64,000 nucleotides of DNA from CAYFTL01 sp964346145 (GTDB lineage Bacteria; Bacillota; Clostridia; Christensenellales; Aristaeellaceae): the NCBI GenBank assembly GCA_964346145.1, contig CAYFTL010000003.1, positions 1-64,000 on the forward strand, given 5' to 3'. A program made the position numbers and the translations under genes. The notes beneath the pieces were generated by a model. It had not been told where the DNA came from, made no database searches, and worked only from the letters and a program-made list of their open reading frames with translations. This document shows, in pieces, positions 34,192 through 44,090 of the stretch (the stretch's first letter is position 1; the number at the start of each line of letters is the position of its first letter).

Positions 34192-36690
34192 TTATTTTTC
34201 CCATTCGGTAAACAACATTTCTTGAATGGATTTTTCTGGGTTATCGGGGAGGAGCAGCGTCTTAATTTCCATTGGGGTAAACTGGAGCTGGAATTCCCGG
34301 TAAAACAGCGGCGCTTTTATCAATGCTTGAGTCGCTTGCCCGGTTGTTTCCAGAATGCGCAGCACATATCCGTTTTCATCTTCTGCACGTTTGATAGCGC
34401 CTATGGAAATGTTGCTAGCATCTACGCTTAGGCCCTCCAACTTTCCGGGCAAATCGCCTTTGTGGTAGGTTTCTATAACGTGAGGCAATGCCATATTGAA
34501 AACTTCACCGCGGCGATTTAAAGACGCAGTTTTCCACGAACCTTCGTGGGGAACCAATGCATACCTAAAGCTCTGCCAGCCAATGTCGGCATGCATGACT
34601 TGATTATCGCGGTTTTCTTGCCCGTAGTGATCCGCATAGATAGAGGTATTGGCCACCGTCAATCGAATTTCGCTATCGACGACGGAGAAGCTGTACTTGC
34701 TGTCGTTCAACAGGGCTAGTCCGCCGATAGCATTGCCGACTTGCATCCAGCGGTGTCCGGTTTCTTCGCAGCCGTCCGGTTCGCGTTCGATGGCGCCATA
34801 AGAAATTTCGGCATGGGCCATGGGTTGTTCGAACACGGTGGGGAAGCACAGCTTAAGCATACGGAAGTTTTCTTGCATATCCAAACGAGCATCGACTTCC
34901 AGCTGATCGCCGTCGGCATACAGAATATAGTCTTGTACAAGGGTAGAGGCCTTGGCGCTGGTTGTGACGCGCAGCTTGGCGCGGACCGGGCCTTCTTCCA
35001 ATATTTGGAAATGGGCATTTTCGAATTTTTCAACGAGTTTATCAAAAGTAAACACACCGTGAGCCCAGGTATCTACATGTTCAATGTCAACCAAAGTCGG
35101 GAAAGCGGGTTTGGATAGCGTTTCCCTGCTGCTCTTTTTATTGATTAGGCTAACGACAGCTCCGGTTTGAGGATCAAACCTTACGGAAATGTTCTTGTTT
35201 TCCAGACTATGTTCGGTAATGTGCAAGCCCGAAGCTTCGATCAACTGGCGGCCGTTGTCCTCTTGAGTTCTGGACTTGTAGCTGCCGGCTTCGGTACTTT
35301 GGCCTTCTTCTGCCAAATACATCCAATAAAGTCTGTAGCCGAATGCCGGGACTTTGGCCATGAAAACGCTATCCCATTTATCCGATCCATTGGTGCGCCC
35401 GGCGCGAACAACTTGAACAGGGATGGGATTATCCTGATCGTCTGTAGCGCGAGCAATGCCGCCATAAACCTGGATTGCGGTTTCGACCTCAAAGGCATGC
35501 GGGTTGAACACCACAACGGGGGTTCCCAAGCCATCCAGCTCCCACAGGGCAAAGTGACTTTCCTTGCTGCGCAAGCGCTCCGGAATACCGTTAACCGTAT
35601 CAACGCGCCATGAGATTTTTTGCAGGGCAGCGTTTTCTTCGCGCTCAGCGATGGAAACCGATTCATGGAGCTGAAATTCTGCATCTTTGTAGGCGCTTTG
35701 TACCGAGCAGCCGCACAGCACATCATGGAATTGATTAAAAATCAGGTTATACCAGCCTTGGTTGAGCTGTTTGGGTGTGTGTCCAGTCAACTTGTTGGAC
35801 AAGCTCATGAATTTTTCGGAGCGTACGAGCGAGTTTTCCACTTCGCGGTTGAGGCGCTTGATCATGGAGGTAGCCGAATAACAACCGCTGGCGTGGTGTT
35901 GGAGCTCGTTATTCCATTCGGGCGGTTCAATTCCCAGCTCTTTAATTTGATCGAAATAGCTGTCGGGATCTGAAAAAATTACCTGATCGCCTTGGGCGCC
36001 GTTTTGTTGATAATCGTGGATAGAAGCGATATTTTTTATGGTAGGGCCGCCGCCGTGATTGCCTACGCCGTAAAAACACATAACCGGGTAATTCATTTTT
36101 TCCTGCATTTCGAGGGCGCGGTTGATGTCTTCCTCAACAGAGCCGAAGCGGCTGCCGTAGCCATCAATAATGCGAAATGCGTTAACCGAGGAGCCATCGG
36201 GCGATATCCACTTAAACAGCGGATAGGGGATAGAGGGGTTCTCTTTGACGTCAGGGCGAAGAAACACATAGTTTTTTATGCCGGCATTGCTCAGCAGCGC
36301 AGGTAACATGTGGGTGTGTCCAAAAGAGTCTACGTTGTACCCGGTGGTCGCAATGATGCCGAATTTTTCTTTAAAGTACCGTTGGCTATAGAGAAAGTGC
36401 CGGGCAAAAGCTTCGCCGGAAGGCATGTTGCAATCGGGCTGCACCCACATGCCACCTACAATGCGCCAGCGCCCCTGTTGGATACGCGTTTTGATTTGTT
36501 CAAACATGTCCGGCGCATTTTCTTCTACCCAACGGTAGTAATCTGCGCAAGCGGCGGTAAATACAAAATCATCGCTTTCTGAAATGCGGTCCAATGCCGA
36601 TTGGAAACTGGCTTTCACCTCATGGTAACCCTCACGCCAGTTCCAAAACCATACGGGGTCAATATGGGCATTTCCGATCATGTGAATCAT
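34192..36690 (-). CDS. Alpha-mannosidase, glycoside hydrolase family 38 (832 aa)
   Basis: GH38 catalytic domain at the N-terminus: zinc ligands His9 and Asp11 in GNAHIDPVW, substrate segment GGMWVQPDCNMPSGE, catalytic nucleophile Asp121 in GYNVDSFGH, then helical and beta-sandwich domains. No signal peptide, so cytoplasmic. It releases mannose from oligosaccharides with retention. GAGGAG precedes ATG 36690. Upstream (36711-36732) is a site like those near the other island promoters, so it probably belongs to the same ROK regulon. Differs strongly from the second GH38 at 44147, suggesting different linkage preference. Confidence 0.94.
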   Translation of the reverse strand: MIHMIGNAHIDPVWFWNWREGYHEVKASFQSALDRISESDDFVFTAACADYYRWVEENAPDMFEQIKTRIQQGRWRIVGGMWVQPDCNMPSGEAFARHFLYSQRYFKEKFGIIATTGYNVDSFGHTHMLPALLSNAGIKNYVFLRPDVKENPSIPYPLFKWISPDGSSVNAFRIIDGYGSRFGSVEEDINRALEMQEKMNYPVMCFYGVGNHGGGPTIKNIASIHDYQQNGAQGDQVIFSDPDSYFDQIKELGIEPPEWNNELQHHASGCYSATSMIKRLNREVENSLVRSEKFMSLSNKLTGHTPKQLNQGWYNLIFNQFHDVLCGCSVQSAYKDAEFQLHESVSIAEREENAALQKISWRVDTVNGIPERLRSKESHFALWELDGLGTPVVVFNPHAFEVETAIQVYGGIARATDDQDNPIPVQVVRAGRTNGSDKWDSVFMAKVPAFGYRLYWMYLAEEGQSTEAGSYKSRTQEDNGRQLIEASGLHITEHSLENKNISVRFDPQTGAVVSLINKKSSRETLSKPAFPTLVDIEHVDTWAHGVFTFDKLVEKFENAHFQILEEGPVRAKLRVTTSAKASTLVQDYILYADGDQLEVDARLDMQENFRMLKLCFPTVFEQPMAHAEISYGAIEREPDGCEETGHRWMQVGNAIGGLALLNDSKYSFSVVDSEIRLTVANTSIYADHYGQENRDNQVMHADIGWQSFRYALVPHEGSWKTASLNRRGEVFNMALPHVIETYHKGDLPGKLEGLSVDASNISIGAIKRAEDENGYVLRILETTGQATQALIKAPLFYREFQLQFTPMEIKTLLLPDNPEKSIQEMLFTEWEK

Positions 36691-36710
36691 TGTGACAACT
36701 CCTCTTCCTA

Positions 36711-36732
36711 AATTAATTTAATTAACAAATAA
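36711..36732. promoter_or_regulatory. ROK-type operator-like site before the first mannosidase gene
   Basis: Minus strand reads TTATTTGTTAATTAAATTAA, sharing TTTGTTAA with sites at 47417, 47471 and 48753. Regulator assignment is inferred. Confidence 0.5.
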
Positions 36733-36776
36733 CCGATAAAATACATTCTTTATTTGTATCTTTAAAAGGGTACACC

Positions 36777-37433
36777 CTAATCCTGGGTGATGTAGTTAAA
36801 ATTTGTTAGCAAAATATTGTAAAGTTTATTATGTTGTTCCTGGGTTAATAGGCTATTTCCCTCCTTTTGTTCTTCTATGGTGTTTAAATGTACATTTATA
36901 ATGTTACCGTTTTTTACAAAGACCGTAGTCGGAAAATAGATGCGTTTGATTGTGTCGTCGTTTAAACCCTCATACGGGAGAAGGTATGATTCAAGCTTTG
37001 ATAGAAGGTGGTTATAGATATCGCTGCCTTCGACCTCTACGGTAATGGTGCCATCATCGGCTAAAGAAAGCACATTGCGGTCATATAAAGCGTTATAGTA
37101 GTAGAGTTCACCGTTATATGTGCTGTCGGTTTTTGCTTGCAACAACGGAGGGATCAAAGTGCGACACCATGGGCATTCTGGGAAGCCCAAATAGAGCACC
37201 CCGGTTCCGCTTTCCAATAATAATTTTATATCTTCTGATGTTGCATATTTAATATCGTTATCTTCGGGAATGGTCAGGGGCTGAAATTCGGTTACTCCAT
37301 CCCAACTGACATTGTTATTTAAAATTTCATATTCTTGTTTAAATATTTGTGCATCGCTTTCTGTTGCGGCAGCATAGGCTATAGGAGTTAAGCATACCAC
37401 AAAACATAGAAAAAAAGCCACCTTTACTTTCAA
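36777..37433 (-). CDS. Exported thioredoxin-like protein with CPWC motif
   Basis: 218 residues, TTG start 37433 nine bases behind GGAGG. Signal peptide 1-21 (FFLCFVVCLTPIAYA), then a thioredoxin fold: VLYLGFPECPWCRTLIPPLL with the CxxC active site near residue 90, and IYFPTTVFVKNG with the cis-proline. Similar to small thioredoxin-like proteins once called bacteriocin transport accessory. It should act outside the membrane as thiol oxidoreductase. It stands divergent from the sugar ABC operon whose last gene also encodes an exported thioredoxin-like protein. Confidence 0.88.
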   Translation of the reverse strand: MKVKVAFFLCFVVCLTPIAYAAATESDAQIFKQEYEILNNNVSWDGVTEFQPLTIPEDNDIKYATSEDIKLLLESGTGVLYLGFPECPWCRTLIPPLLQAKTDSTYNGELYYYNALYDRNVLSLADDGTITVEVEGSDIYNHLLSKLESYLLPYEGLNDDTIKRIYFPTTVFVKNGNIINVHLNTIEEQKEGNSLLTQEQHNKLYNILLTNFNYITQD

Positions 37434-37515
37434 TAGAGTTAACCTCCAGACATATGGTTAAAAATTACAAAGTATCAACGCAATACAGGCATTAGTTTTT
37501 CAAATAAATTAATGC

Positions 37516-37547
37516 TTGACTTTACATCAAGGTATTGTTAATATACC
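37516..37547 (+). promoter_or_regulatory. Promoter and operator-like repeat of the ABC importer operon
   Basis: TTGACT (37516-37521), 17 bases, TAATAT (37539-37544). The -10 lies inside GGTAT-N7-ATACC (37531-37547), which contains TTGTTAAT, close to the island's operator-like motif, so a repressor bound here would block the polymerase. Confidence 0.7.
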
Positions 37548-37674
37548 ATTATGGTGTGGTTATGTACAGCCGTTTGACGTAACCTTAACAAAAAAGTGAA
37601 AGCACACCAAAAAAATACCCAAGACGGCAATGAAATATTTGGGATATTTCGTCAAACAAAAGGAGGATATGCAC

Positions 37675-39594
37675 GTGAAAAGGTTATCTATGGTTCTTGT
37701 CTTGGTATTTCTTTTGTCGATGATGGTGCCCGCCACCTCGTTCGCTGAAGAAATGACCGACGTTGGCACTCCTCGCTCACAGACCCTTATCTGTGAACCG
37801 GATGCCAGCGTTTATGATTCTCCGGGTCAATTCAATCCGTATATGACCGGTACAAACGCATCGTGGGGTATGCACCAGGTTATGTGGGACGATGGGCTTT
37901 GGGAAGTAAATACCATGACCGGTGAAACGATTCCCACTATTGCTGCCGAACTGGCTACACCCAACGAGGATTTTACCGAGTGGACGATCAAGATTCGTGA
38001 AGGCTTAAAATGGTCTGACGGCGAAACATTGGACGCTAACGATGTTGCGTTTACATTTAACATGATCATGACGACGAGCGCGATAACAGACCATGCTTAT
38101 TATAACGATCTGTTCATTGGCTGCGAACTGGTAGACGATTACACACTCAAAATTAAGTGCAAGGAACCCTTTACCCGAATCATGACCACCTTGGGTGTCA
38201 ACACTTGGGGATGCAGCTTCCGCGTGGTTCCTGAACATGTTTACAGCAAAGTCGAAGACATTATGTCTTTCACCGACTCTGAACCTGTAACCTCCGGACA
38301 ATACAAACTTAAGGATTACGACGAGCTGGGCACATGGATTCTTTATGAAAAGCGCGAAGACTGGGATGCTACGGCCACCGGAATGCTCTATGGCGAACCT
38401 GCGCCCCAGTATGTGCTGTACCGCGTATTTGGCAGCGCTGAAGCCCGCGTTATGGCCATGGTTAACAACCAGATTGACGTAATGAATGAAGTATCTTATG
38501 AGGATTTGCAGCTATTGATGCAAAGCAATCCCAAAGTTCGCGCTTGGTATGCGGATTATCCGTACGCCAACACCGACGATGCTTGCTCTAAGGGCGCTTT
38601 CTTCAACTGTGCTGTAGCGCCTTTTGACAACCCTGACGTCCGCTGGGCATTGACGTTGGCCTGCGACTGGGTAGAAGTGTCTGAAAATATATTCGAAGGC
38701 ATTGGACGCATGGCTGCTTTGCCGATTCCTTCCGTTGCAGCACAGGTAGAAAACTACTACAAGCCGATGAACGATTGGCTGAGCAACGAATTTAAAATCT
38801 TTGGCGATTACAATCCCTGGAACCCGGATTTCGCATTGGAATTGCGCGATTCTTTGGTGGCCAACTTTGGTTATGATTTGGCCGATATGACCGAGGAAGA
38901 AGTTAAAGACATGTTCGGTACCGGTTACTGGAAGACAGACAAGGAAAAAGCAACCGAAGTGCTGTCCTCCATTGAAGGTTTTGAACTGAAGGATGGCAAG
39001 TGGTATTACAATGGCCAACCCTGGACCATTGAAGTGTTGGTTCACCCCGAAGAGGAATCCACCCAGGCTTCCCGTTCGGCCAAAGCGATTGCCGACCAAT
39101 GGGCAAAGTTTGGTATTGCCACCGAGATTACTACGCTGAATGGCCCGGATGTAAGCACGCGGGTAAACCTGGGCGATTTCCAAGTCGCTGACACTTGGGA
39201 TTCTTGTTCCGGTTATGTGCAGGACTTCTACAACAATATTTCCGGTTGGAACAGCAACGTTTACAGTTTTGAAATAGGCGAAAAGGCCACCGGCGTTTCT
39301 TCCTACCGCTTGGAGAAATCCAACCCCGAATTGTCGGCAAAGATTAGCGAAATTGTAACGAAGGCGGCGACAGTGGATCCTGCCAGCGAAGAATGCAAAG
39401 AATTGATGACCGAATTCTTGAAGCTCGCAACCGAGGCCCACATCTCCATTACCGTACAGGCCGGAACCAAGATCGTGCCCATCAACACGACCTATTGGGA
39501 CAACTTCCCGACGGCTGAGAACCCCTACGAAGGTCCTTGGTGGTGGTGGTCTTCCATGAAGTTCACTGTTGCACAACTGAAAGCCGCAGCTTAA
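37675..39594 (+). CDS. ABC transporter substrate-binding protein, family 5 (Opp/Dpp type)
   Basis: 639 residues from GTG 37675, eight bases behind AGGAGG; ATG 37669 is only two bases behind it. A signal peptide ends at about ATSFA with no lipobox cysteine, so anchoring is unclear. Family-5 binding protein fold: EDFTEWTIKIREGLKWSDGE, ANDVAFTFNMIMTT and PDVRWALTLACDW are standard. Relatives bind peptides, but in Thermotoga and other anaerobes they bind oligosaccharides. The setting between two alpha-mannosidases and a ROK regulator favours manno-oligosaccharides. The C-terminus ends in a tryptophan cluster (GPWWWWSS). First gene of a six-gene operon. Confidence 0.93.
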   Translation: MKRLSMVLVLVFLLSMMVPATSFAEEMTDVGTPRSQTLICEPDASVYDSPGQFNPYMTGTNASWGMHQVMWDDGLWEVNTMTGETIPTIAAELATPNEDFTEWTIKIREGLKWSDGETLDANDVAFTFNMIMTTSAITDHAYYNDLFIGCELVDDYTLKIKCKEPFTRIMTTLGVNTWGCSFRVVPEHVYSKVEDIMSFTDSEPVTSGQYKLKDYDELGTWILYEKREDWDATATGMLYGEPAPQYVLYRVFGSAEARVMAMVNNQIDVMNEVSYEDLQLLMQSNPKVRAWYADYPYANTDDACSKGAFFNCAVAPFDNPDVRWALTLACDWVEVSENIFEGIGRMAALPIPSVAAQVENYYKPMNDWLSNEFKIFGDYNPWNPDFALELRDSLVANFGYDLADMTEEEVKDMFGTGYWKTDKEKATEVLSSIEGFELKDGKWYYNGQPWTIEVLVHPEEESTQASRSAKAIADQWAKFGIATEITTLNGPDVSTRVNLGDFQVADTWDSCSGYVQDFYNNISGWNSNVYSFEIGEKATGVSSYRLEKSNPELSAKISEIVTKAATVDPASEECKELMTEFLKLATEAHISITVQAGTKIVPINTTYWDNFPTAENPYEGPWWWWSSMKFTVAQLKAAA

Positions 39595-39629
39595 TAATCT
39601 AACCAAGGAAAAAGCAATTTAATTATTTT

Positions 39630-39655
39630 GCCGCCTGCCTTTAATGGCAGGCGGC
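39630..39655 (+). promoter_or_regulatory. Intercistronic hairpin after the binding-protein gene
   Basis: GCCGCCTGCC (39630-39639) and GGCAGGCGGC (39646-39655), 6-base loop, no T-run. Such hairpins protect the upstream message, giving more binding protein than permease. Confidence 0.7.
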
Positions 39656-39675
39656 TGCCTTAAGGGGTGTATGGA

Positions 39676-40668
39676 GTGAAATTTCTAAAATATTTGACTG
39701 GTAGGTTATTGGCGTGGTTCTTTGTGATTTTTATCGGAATCACCCTTATGTTTTTTATACCCAGATTTTTTCCTACGGATCCAATCGAAAGTATGATCTC
39801 CAATATGCTTTCAAAGACCAGTCTCCAAGCCGAAGTAATTGATTCTATGCGTATACAGCTACGCACATTATACGGTCTGGATGGCTCGTTATGGGATCAG
39901 TATGTCGCATTTTTAAAAAATGCTGTGCGCTTTGACTTTGGGCCTTCCCTCATGAACTTCCCGACATCGGCATCTTCAATCGTAGCTAGGTACTTACCTT
40001 ACACGGTGGGTCTGTCCTTATTTACCACGATTCTCGCATGGATGTTTGGAAACGCAATCGGAATTCTCGCGGGATTTCGGAAGAACAAGACATCTTCTGT
40101 AATTCTTGAATATATAGCAATATTTTTATATCCGATACCGTACTTTATTCTAGCGCTCGTCATTCAAATACTTTTTTGCTATGTGTGGAAACTTTTCCCG
40201 CTGACGGCAACGATATTAACGGGGCAAGGATTTGGAAGATTTATTTCTTCATTGATACAGAGTTCTATATTGCCAGCCATTACGATGCTGCTTGTAGGGT
40301 TTGGCTGGTGGGTAATCAGCATGAAAGCAGTCTCGGCCAACACTTCGGAAGAAGAGTTTGTGCGCTACGCCCGGTTCCGCGGTCTGTCGGAAGGGAAGAT
40401 TGCTAAAAGCTATGTGCTGCGCAACAGCATTATTCCCCAGGTTTCGGGTTTTGCCATCAGCCTGGGCGGTGTTTTCGGCGGCTCTTTGATGACGGAAATC
40501 ATTTTTCAGTATCCAGGAGTTGGTAGCCTTATTCAAAAGGCAATCCAGCAAGCCGACTACAATATGATTATGGCTACGGTTTCCATTTCAATCGTAGCGA
40601 TAGCTACCGCGACTTTGGTGGCCGACTTAATCTATCCCCTCATTGACCCACGTATACGCTTTTCGTAA
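39676..40668 (+). CDS. ABC transporter permease (DppB/OppB type)
   Basis: 330 residues from GTG 39676, eight bases behind AAGGGG; GTG 39667 is possible. About six membrane segments. N-terminal LTGRLLAWFFVIFIGITLMF is the family start and EEEFVRYARFRGLSEGKI is the EAA-like loop that docks on the ATPase. Channel half of the importer, pairing with the next gene. Confidence 0.94.
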   Translation: MKFLKYLTGRLLAWFFVIFIGITLMFFIPRFFPTDPIESMISNMLSKTSLQAEVIDSMRIQLRTLYGLDGSLWDQYVAFLKNAVRFDFGPSLMNFPTSASSIVARYLPYTVGLSLFTTILAWMFGNAIGILAGFRKNKTSSVILEYIAIFLYPIPYFILALVIQILFCYVWKLFPLTATILTGQGFGRFISSLIQSSILPAITMLLVGFGWWVISMKAVSANTSEEEFVRYARFRGLSEGKIAKSYVLRNSIIPQVSGFAISLGGVFGGSLMTEIIFQYPGVGSLIQKAIQQADYNMIMATVSISIVAIATATLVADLIYPLIDPRIRFS

Positions 40669-40683
40669 GGGAGGAATTATAAT

Positions 40684-41523
40684 ATGGCAAAATTTTGGAA
40701 AAATGCTCCCGTGCGATTCAAGGTTGGCTTTATTGTTGTTGCCTTATTGATTATTTTGGCATACATCGTTACTTTGTTCTATCAGGGAGTAGACATAACC
40801 CTCTATAATACGTTTAGAAAGAACTTGCCGGCAAGCCAAGAGCATCTGCTAGGCACGACGGCCCTAGGGCAGGATACATTTTGGATGTTGCTTTTCTCGT
40901 TGAGGAATTCAATCATCATCGGACTTATCGTTGCAACCTTCGGAACGGTGGTAGGGGTGCTCTATGGACTGATCGCTGGTTTTGTAGGCGGAGCCGTAGA
41001 CCGGGTTATGATGACGGTTGCCGATACGTTTATCGTTATTCCATCTTTGCCGGTACTCATATTGATGACCGCGCTGACCAGTGGTACGCTTACGGTATTG
41101 CCTATTTCCATGATTCTGGCATTATTTGCATGGGCTCATCCGGCGCGCCATGTTCGTTCTATGACGCTAACGATGAAAGAACGTGATTTTATTGCGACAG
41201 CTAAATTTTCCGGCGAAAGCATGCTGCAAATCGTGGTAACGGAAATTCTACCCTATATGCTGACTTGGTCGCTTTCTAACTTTATGAATGCTGTGCTGGT
41301 CGCGATCGGTCAAGAATCTAGCCTGGCGGTTTTAGGGTTGTCGTCTTCTAACTTACCTACGCTGGGCAACATGATTCAATGGGCGCGCAACCGAAATGCG
41401 ATACTCGCCGGCCAGTGGCTGTGGATAGGTGCTCCCATTGTGACTACGATGGTTTTGTTCATTTCGTTATTTATGCTGATTACTGGCTACAACGACTATA
41501 TTGCAATGAAGAGAGGTAGATAA
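40684..41523 (+). CDS. ABC transporter permease (DppC/OppC type)
   Basis: 279 residues, behind AAGGGAGGAAT. N-terminal segment, then the LLGTTALGQDTFWMLLFSLR motif of DppC proteins (usually LGTDxxGRD) and the coupling loop ERDFIATAKFSGES. Five to six membrane segments. Second channel subunit of the importer. Confidence 0.94.
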   Translation: MAKFWKNAPVRFKVGFIVVALLIILAYIVTLFYQGVDITLYNTFRKNLPASQEHLLGTTALGQDTFWMLLFSLRNSIIIGLIVATFGTVVGVLYGLIAGFVGGAVDRVMMTVADTFIVIPSLPVLILMTALTSGTLTVLPISMILALFAWAHPARHVRSMTLTMKERDFIATAKFSGESMLQIVVTEILPYMLTWSLSNFMNAVLVAIGQESSLAVLGLSSSNLPTLGNMIQWARNRNAILAGQWLWIGAPIVTTMVLFISLFMLITGYNDYIAMKRGR

Positions 41524-41524
41524 T

Positions 41525-42502
41525 ATGTTAAAAATTGATCATCTTACCGCCTCTTACAAAACCTTGGATGGGAATGTTGTTGCAGTTGAAGATGTGAATT
41601 TTGAAATTTACGACAACGAGATATTTGGCATTGCAGGTGAGTCCGGTTGTGGAAAATCCACACTGCTCAAAGCCTTGTACGATATCATAGAGTTTCCCTT
41701 GCAAGTAGATAGCGGCGCCGTAATCATTAGCGGCGAAAAGGACGGAGTAGAGTTTTCTTACAAAACTGGTGAGATTCGAAAGAGCTGGTGGAACAATATT
41801 TCATACGTTCCTCAGGCTGCCATGTCGGTGCTTAACCCGATTTCCAAACTGAAAAAACAGTTTTTGGATTCGCTGCCCAAGGCAGATCAAAAAGGGGCCC
41901 AAGCGACTGCCGCACTGAAGCGGGTTGAACAGTATTTGACGGAGTTGAATCTGTCGCCCGATGTGCTGGAAGCATATCCTTTTCAGCTTTCGGGGGGAAT
42001 GCGCCAGCGGGTAATTATCGCTCTGGCTACGTTTATGAGCCCTAATATTATGTTGGCCGACGAGCCGACTACTGCATTGGATGTGGTGGTACAACGCGGT
42101 ATTTTGATGCTGTTGATGAGGCTTCAAAAACAACTTAAAAATACGATGGTGCTGGTTAGCCACGATTTAGGCGTACATTATCAGATTACGGACCGGATTG
42201 GCATTATGTATTCCGGAAAGATGATGGAAATTGGCAGAACCACTGAACTGTTTGAGAATCCTAGGCATCCTTACACACAAATGCTCATTGATGCGCTGCC
42301 GCGGGTAGGCGACAAGAGCCAGCGGGAAGGTATACCGGGAGCGCCTCCGTCGCTCAAAAATCCGCCGAAAGGCTGTAGGTTTGCTGCGCGCTGCCCCAAA
42401 TCCATGGATATTTGCTATAAGGAAGTGCCGAAGTTTGAACAAATAGCTCCTGAGCATTTTGCGGCATGCCATTTGCTGAACATAGGAGGGAATGCGCGAT
42501 GA
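41525..42502 (+). CDS. ABC transporter ATP-binding protein (DppD/OppD type)
   Basis: 325 residues. Walker A GESGCGKSTLLKAL, signature QLSGGMRQRVIIALA, Walker B IMLADEPTTALD, switch His VLVSHDLGVHY, and the C-terminal oligopeptide-type tail with cysteines (CRFAARCPKSMDICY) that bind an Fe-S cluster in some DppD-type proteins. It starts two bases after the permease stop and overlaps the next gene. Confidence 0.95.
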   Translation: MLKIDHLTASYKTLDGNVVAVEDVNFEIYDNEIFGIAGESGCGKSTLLKALYDIIEFPLQVDSGAVIISGEKDGVEFSYKTGEIRKSWWNNISYVPQAAMSVLNPISKLKKQFLDSLPKADQKGAQATAALKRVEQYLTELNLSPDVLEAYPFQLSGGMRQRVIIALATFMSPNIMLADEPTTALDVVVQRGILMLLMRLQKQLKNTMVLVSHDLGVHYQITDRIGIMYSGKMMEIGRTTELFENPRHPYTQMLIDALPRVGDKSQREGIPGAPPSLKNPPKGCRFAARCPKSMDICYKEVPKFEQIAPEHFAACHLLNIGGNAR

Positions 42503-43473
42503 GTGGAAGCTTGCTAGAAATAAGGAATGTTAGCAAAGTTTTTAAAATAGGAAGTATGCTGTCCAGAAAAAAGCTTGTCGCGGTGGACGATGTATCCCTC
42601 GACATTCCCAAGGACAAGCCCATCATTTTATCTATCGTCGGCGAGTCCGGTTGCGGGAAGTCCACGCTGGCTAAGATGATTTTGCGCCTGCACGACGCGG
42701 ATGGCGGAGATATCTTCCTGGATAACCATGCGTATAGCAACAAAAAGGCGTATAAACCGATGGAGTTTCGCAACGATGTGCAGCCTATATTTCAAAACCC
42801 TTTTGAAGCTTTTTCCATGCGCAAAACGGTGGACTCTTACTTGTTTAATACAGCGTTGCGCTTGGGTATAGCCAAGAATAAAACAGAAGCAACCAAGCGA
42901 GTCGATGAAGCACTGAAGTCGGTAGGCTTGTCCCTTGCGGTTGTAAAAGGCAAATATTCGTCTCAGTTTTCCGGTGGTGAATTGCAACGCGTTTCAATTG
43001 CGCGTGCGCTCATTACAAAGCCTAAAGTTATCATTGCAGATGAACCGGTGGCCATGATCGATGCTTCCATGAAGATGAACATCGTAAACCTCTTCAAGCA
43101 ATTGAAGGATGAATACGGGATCAGTTTTATCTACATCACGCATGACCTTTCGACCGCATACTACGTAAGCGACTATATTGCCACTCTGTACCGTGGCTCG
43201 TTGATTGAATACGGTACATCCAAAGACATTATGGATAATCCGGCACATCCTTATACAAAATTGCTCATGGATTCCGTGCCCAGGGTGGGAGACAAATGGG
43301 AGCAGGATATCGCTCTGCCCGACATGGAGGAAAAAGAATATTCTTTAACCTGCTGCAAGTTTGCGCCGCGCTGTGCGTATGCGACGGATGAATGCTTAAA
43401 TAGCAGACCGGAGATGCGCAACTTATCCGGGGAACGCAAAGTGCTTTGTTATCATCCGCTTATAGAAAACTAA
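42499..43473 (+). CDS. ABC transporter ATP-binding protein (DppF/OppF type)
   Basis: 324 residues from ATG 42499, overlapping the previous stop and behind AGGAGGG. Walker A GESGCGKSTLAKM, signature FSGGELQRVSIARAL, Walker B VIIADEPVAMIDAS and ITHDLSTAYY. C-terminal CCKFAPRCAYATDEC is the same type of cysteine tail as in its partner. Forms the ATPase heterodimer of the importer. The longer open frame to 42466 overlaps the partner gene. Confidence 0.95.
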   Translation: MSGSLLEIRNVSKVFKIGSMLSRKKLVAVDDVSLDIPKDKPIILSIVGESGCGKSTLAKMILRLHDADGGDIFLDNHAYSNKKAYKPMEFRNDVQPIFQNPFEAFSMRKTVDSYLFNTALRLGIAKNKTEATKRVDEALKSVGLSLAVVKGKYSSQFSGGELQRVSIARALITKPKVIIADEPVAMIDASMKMNIVNLFKQLKDEYGISFIYITHDLSTAYYVSDYIATLYRGSLIEYGTSKDIMDNPAHPYTKLLMDSVPRVGDKWEQDIALPDMEEKEYSLTCCKFAPRCAYATDECLNSRPEMRNLSGERKVLCYHPLIEN

Positions 43474-43502
43474 TTTCGCAAACTTAGCTGTTTAAGAAAG
43501 GT

Positions 43503-44060
43503 GTGTGTTGCCCATTGCGCAGGATAGTTGCAATAATGATGTTTACACTTTTCTTAATCCAACCAGGTTTTGCAGCGGCGCTAAGCCGGCAAGCAGAAAA
43601 AGCAACGTCGGCCGGCGCTCCTACTGCAACCGCAGAAAGCGCAGAAGCGCCGGAGTTGAGTTTGTTTCTTTATGACGCTTGCGGCGGTTGTGGGGTAGAT
43701 TCGCCGGGTTGCGGGAATTGTGAGGAAATGGTACGCTACCATGGAATTTTAAAAAAGCAGCTGGGGGATGCGCTCTACGACGGTGGCCTTCGCTATTCGA
43801 TGATCAATTATCGTTATTTAGGCAGTGCCGACATGTACGCGCGCTACTATGAAGAATACAAAGTCCGTGAAGATTTGTATGGTATTTTGCCCATCGTTTT
43901 CTTGGGCTATCCTGATGACGGCGTATTTATATGGGGTGAGACCGGTTTGGATATTGTAGGCGAGATGGTACAACTATACAAGGAAGGCATGCCCAGGCTG
44001 GAACTTCAAGCCCATATAGATGCATTATTACAAGAAGGCGAAGAGGAAGTTCAATCGTAA
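43503..44060 (+). CDS. Exported cysteine-rich thioredoxin-like protein
   Basis: 185 residues. A hydrophobic N-terminal segment ending FAAALS is a signal peptide or anchor. The mature part begins with LFLYDACGGCGVDSPGCGNC, two CxxC pairs in 16 residues, and has LPIVFLGYPDDGVFIWG, a cis-proline strand of the thioredoxin fold. Start is uncertain: GTG 43503 is close to AAAGG, TTG 43515 is an alternative. It follows the ATPase gene by 29 bases and ends the ABC operon, so its thiol chemistry is probably linked to the importer. I do not recognise a named family. Confidence 0.8.
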   Translation: MCCPLRRIVAIMMFTLFLIQPGFAAALSRQAEKATSAGAPTATAESAEAPELSLFLYDACGGCGVDSPGCGNCEEMVRYHGILKKQLGDALYDGGLRYSMINYRYLGSADMYARYYEEYKVREDLYGILPIVFLGYPDDGVFIWGETGLDIVGEMVQLYKEGMPRLELQAHIDALLQEGEEEVQS

Positions 44061-44090
44061 TATTAAAATTTTCGATCGATTCAGAAGCAA

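Noticed and set aside
38512..39606. 364-codon frame antisense to the binding-protein gene
   Set aside because: Long shadow frame caused by GC-rich third positions of the real gene; no ribosome site or recognisable domain.
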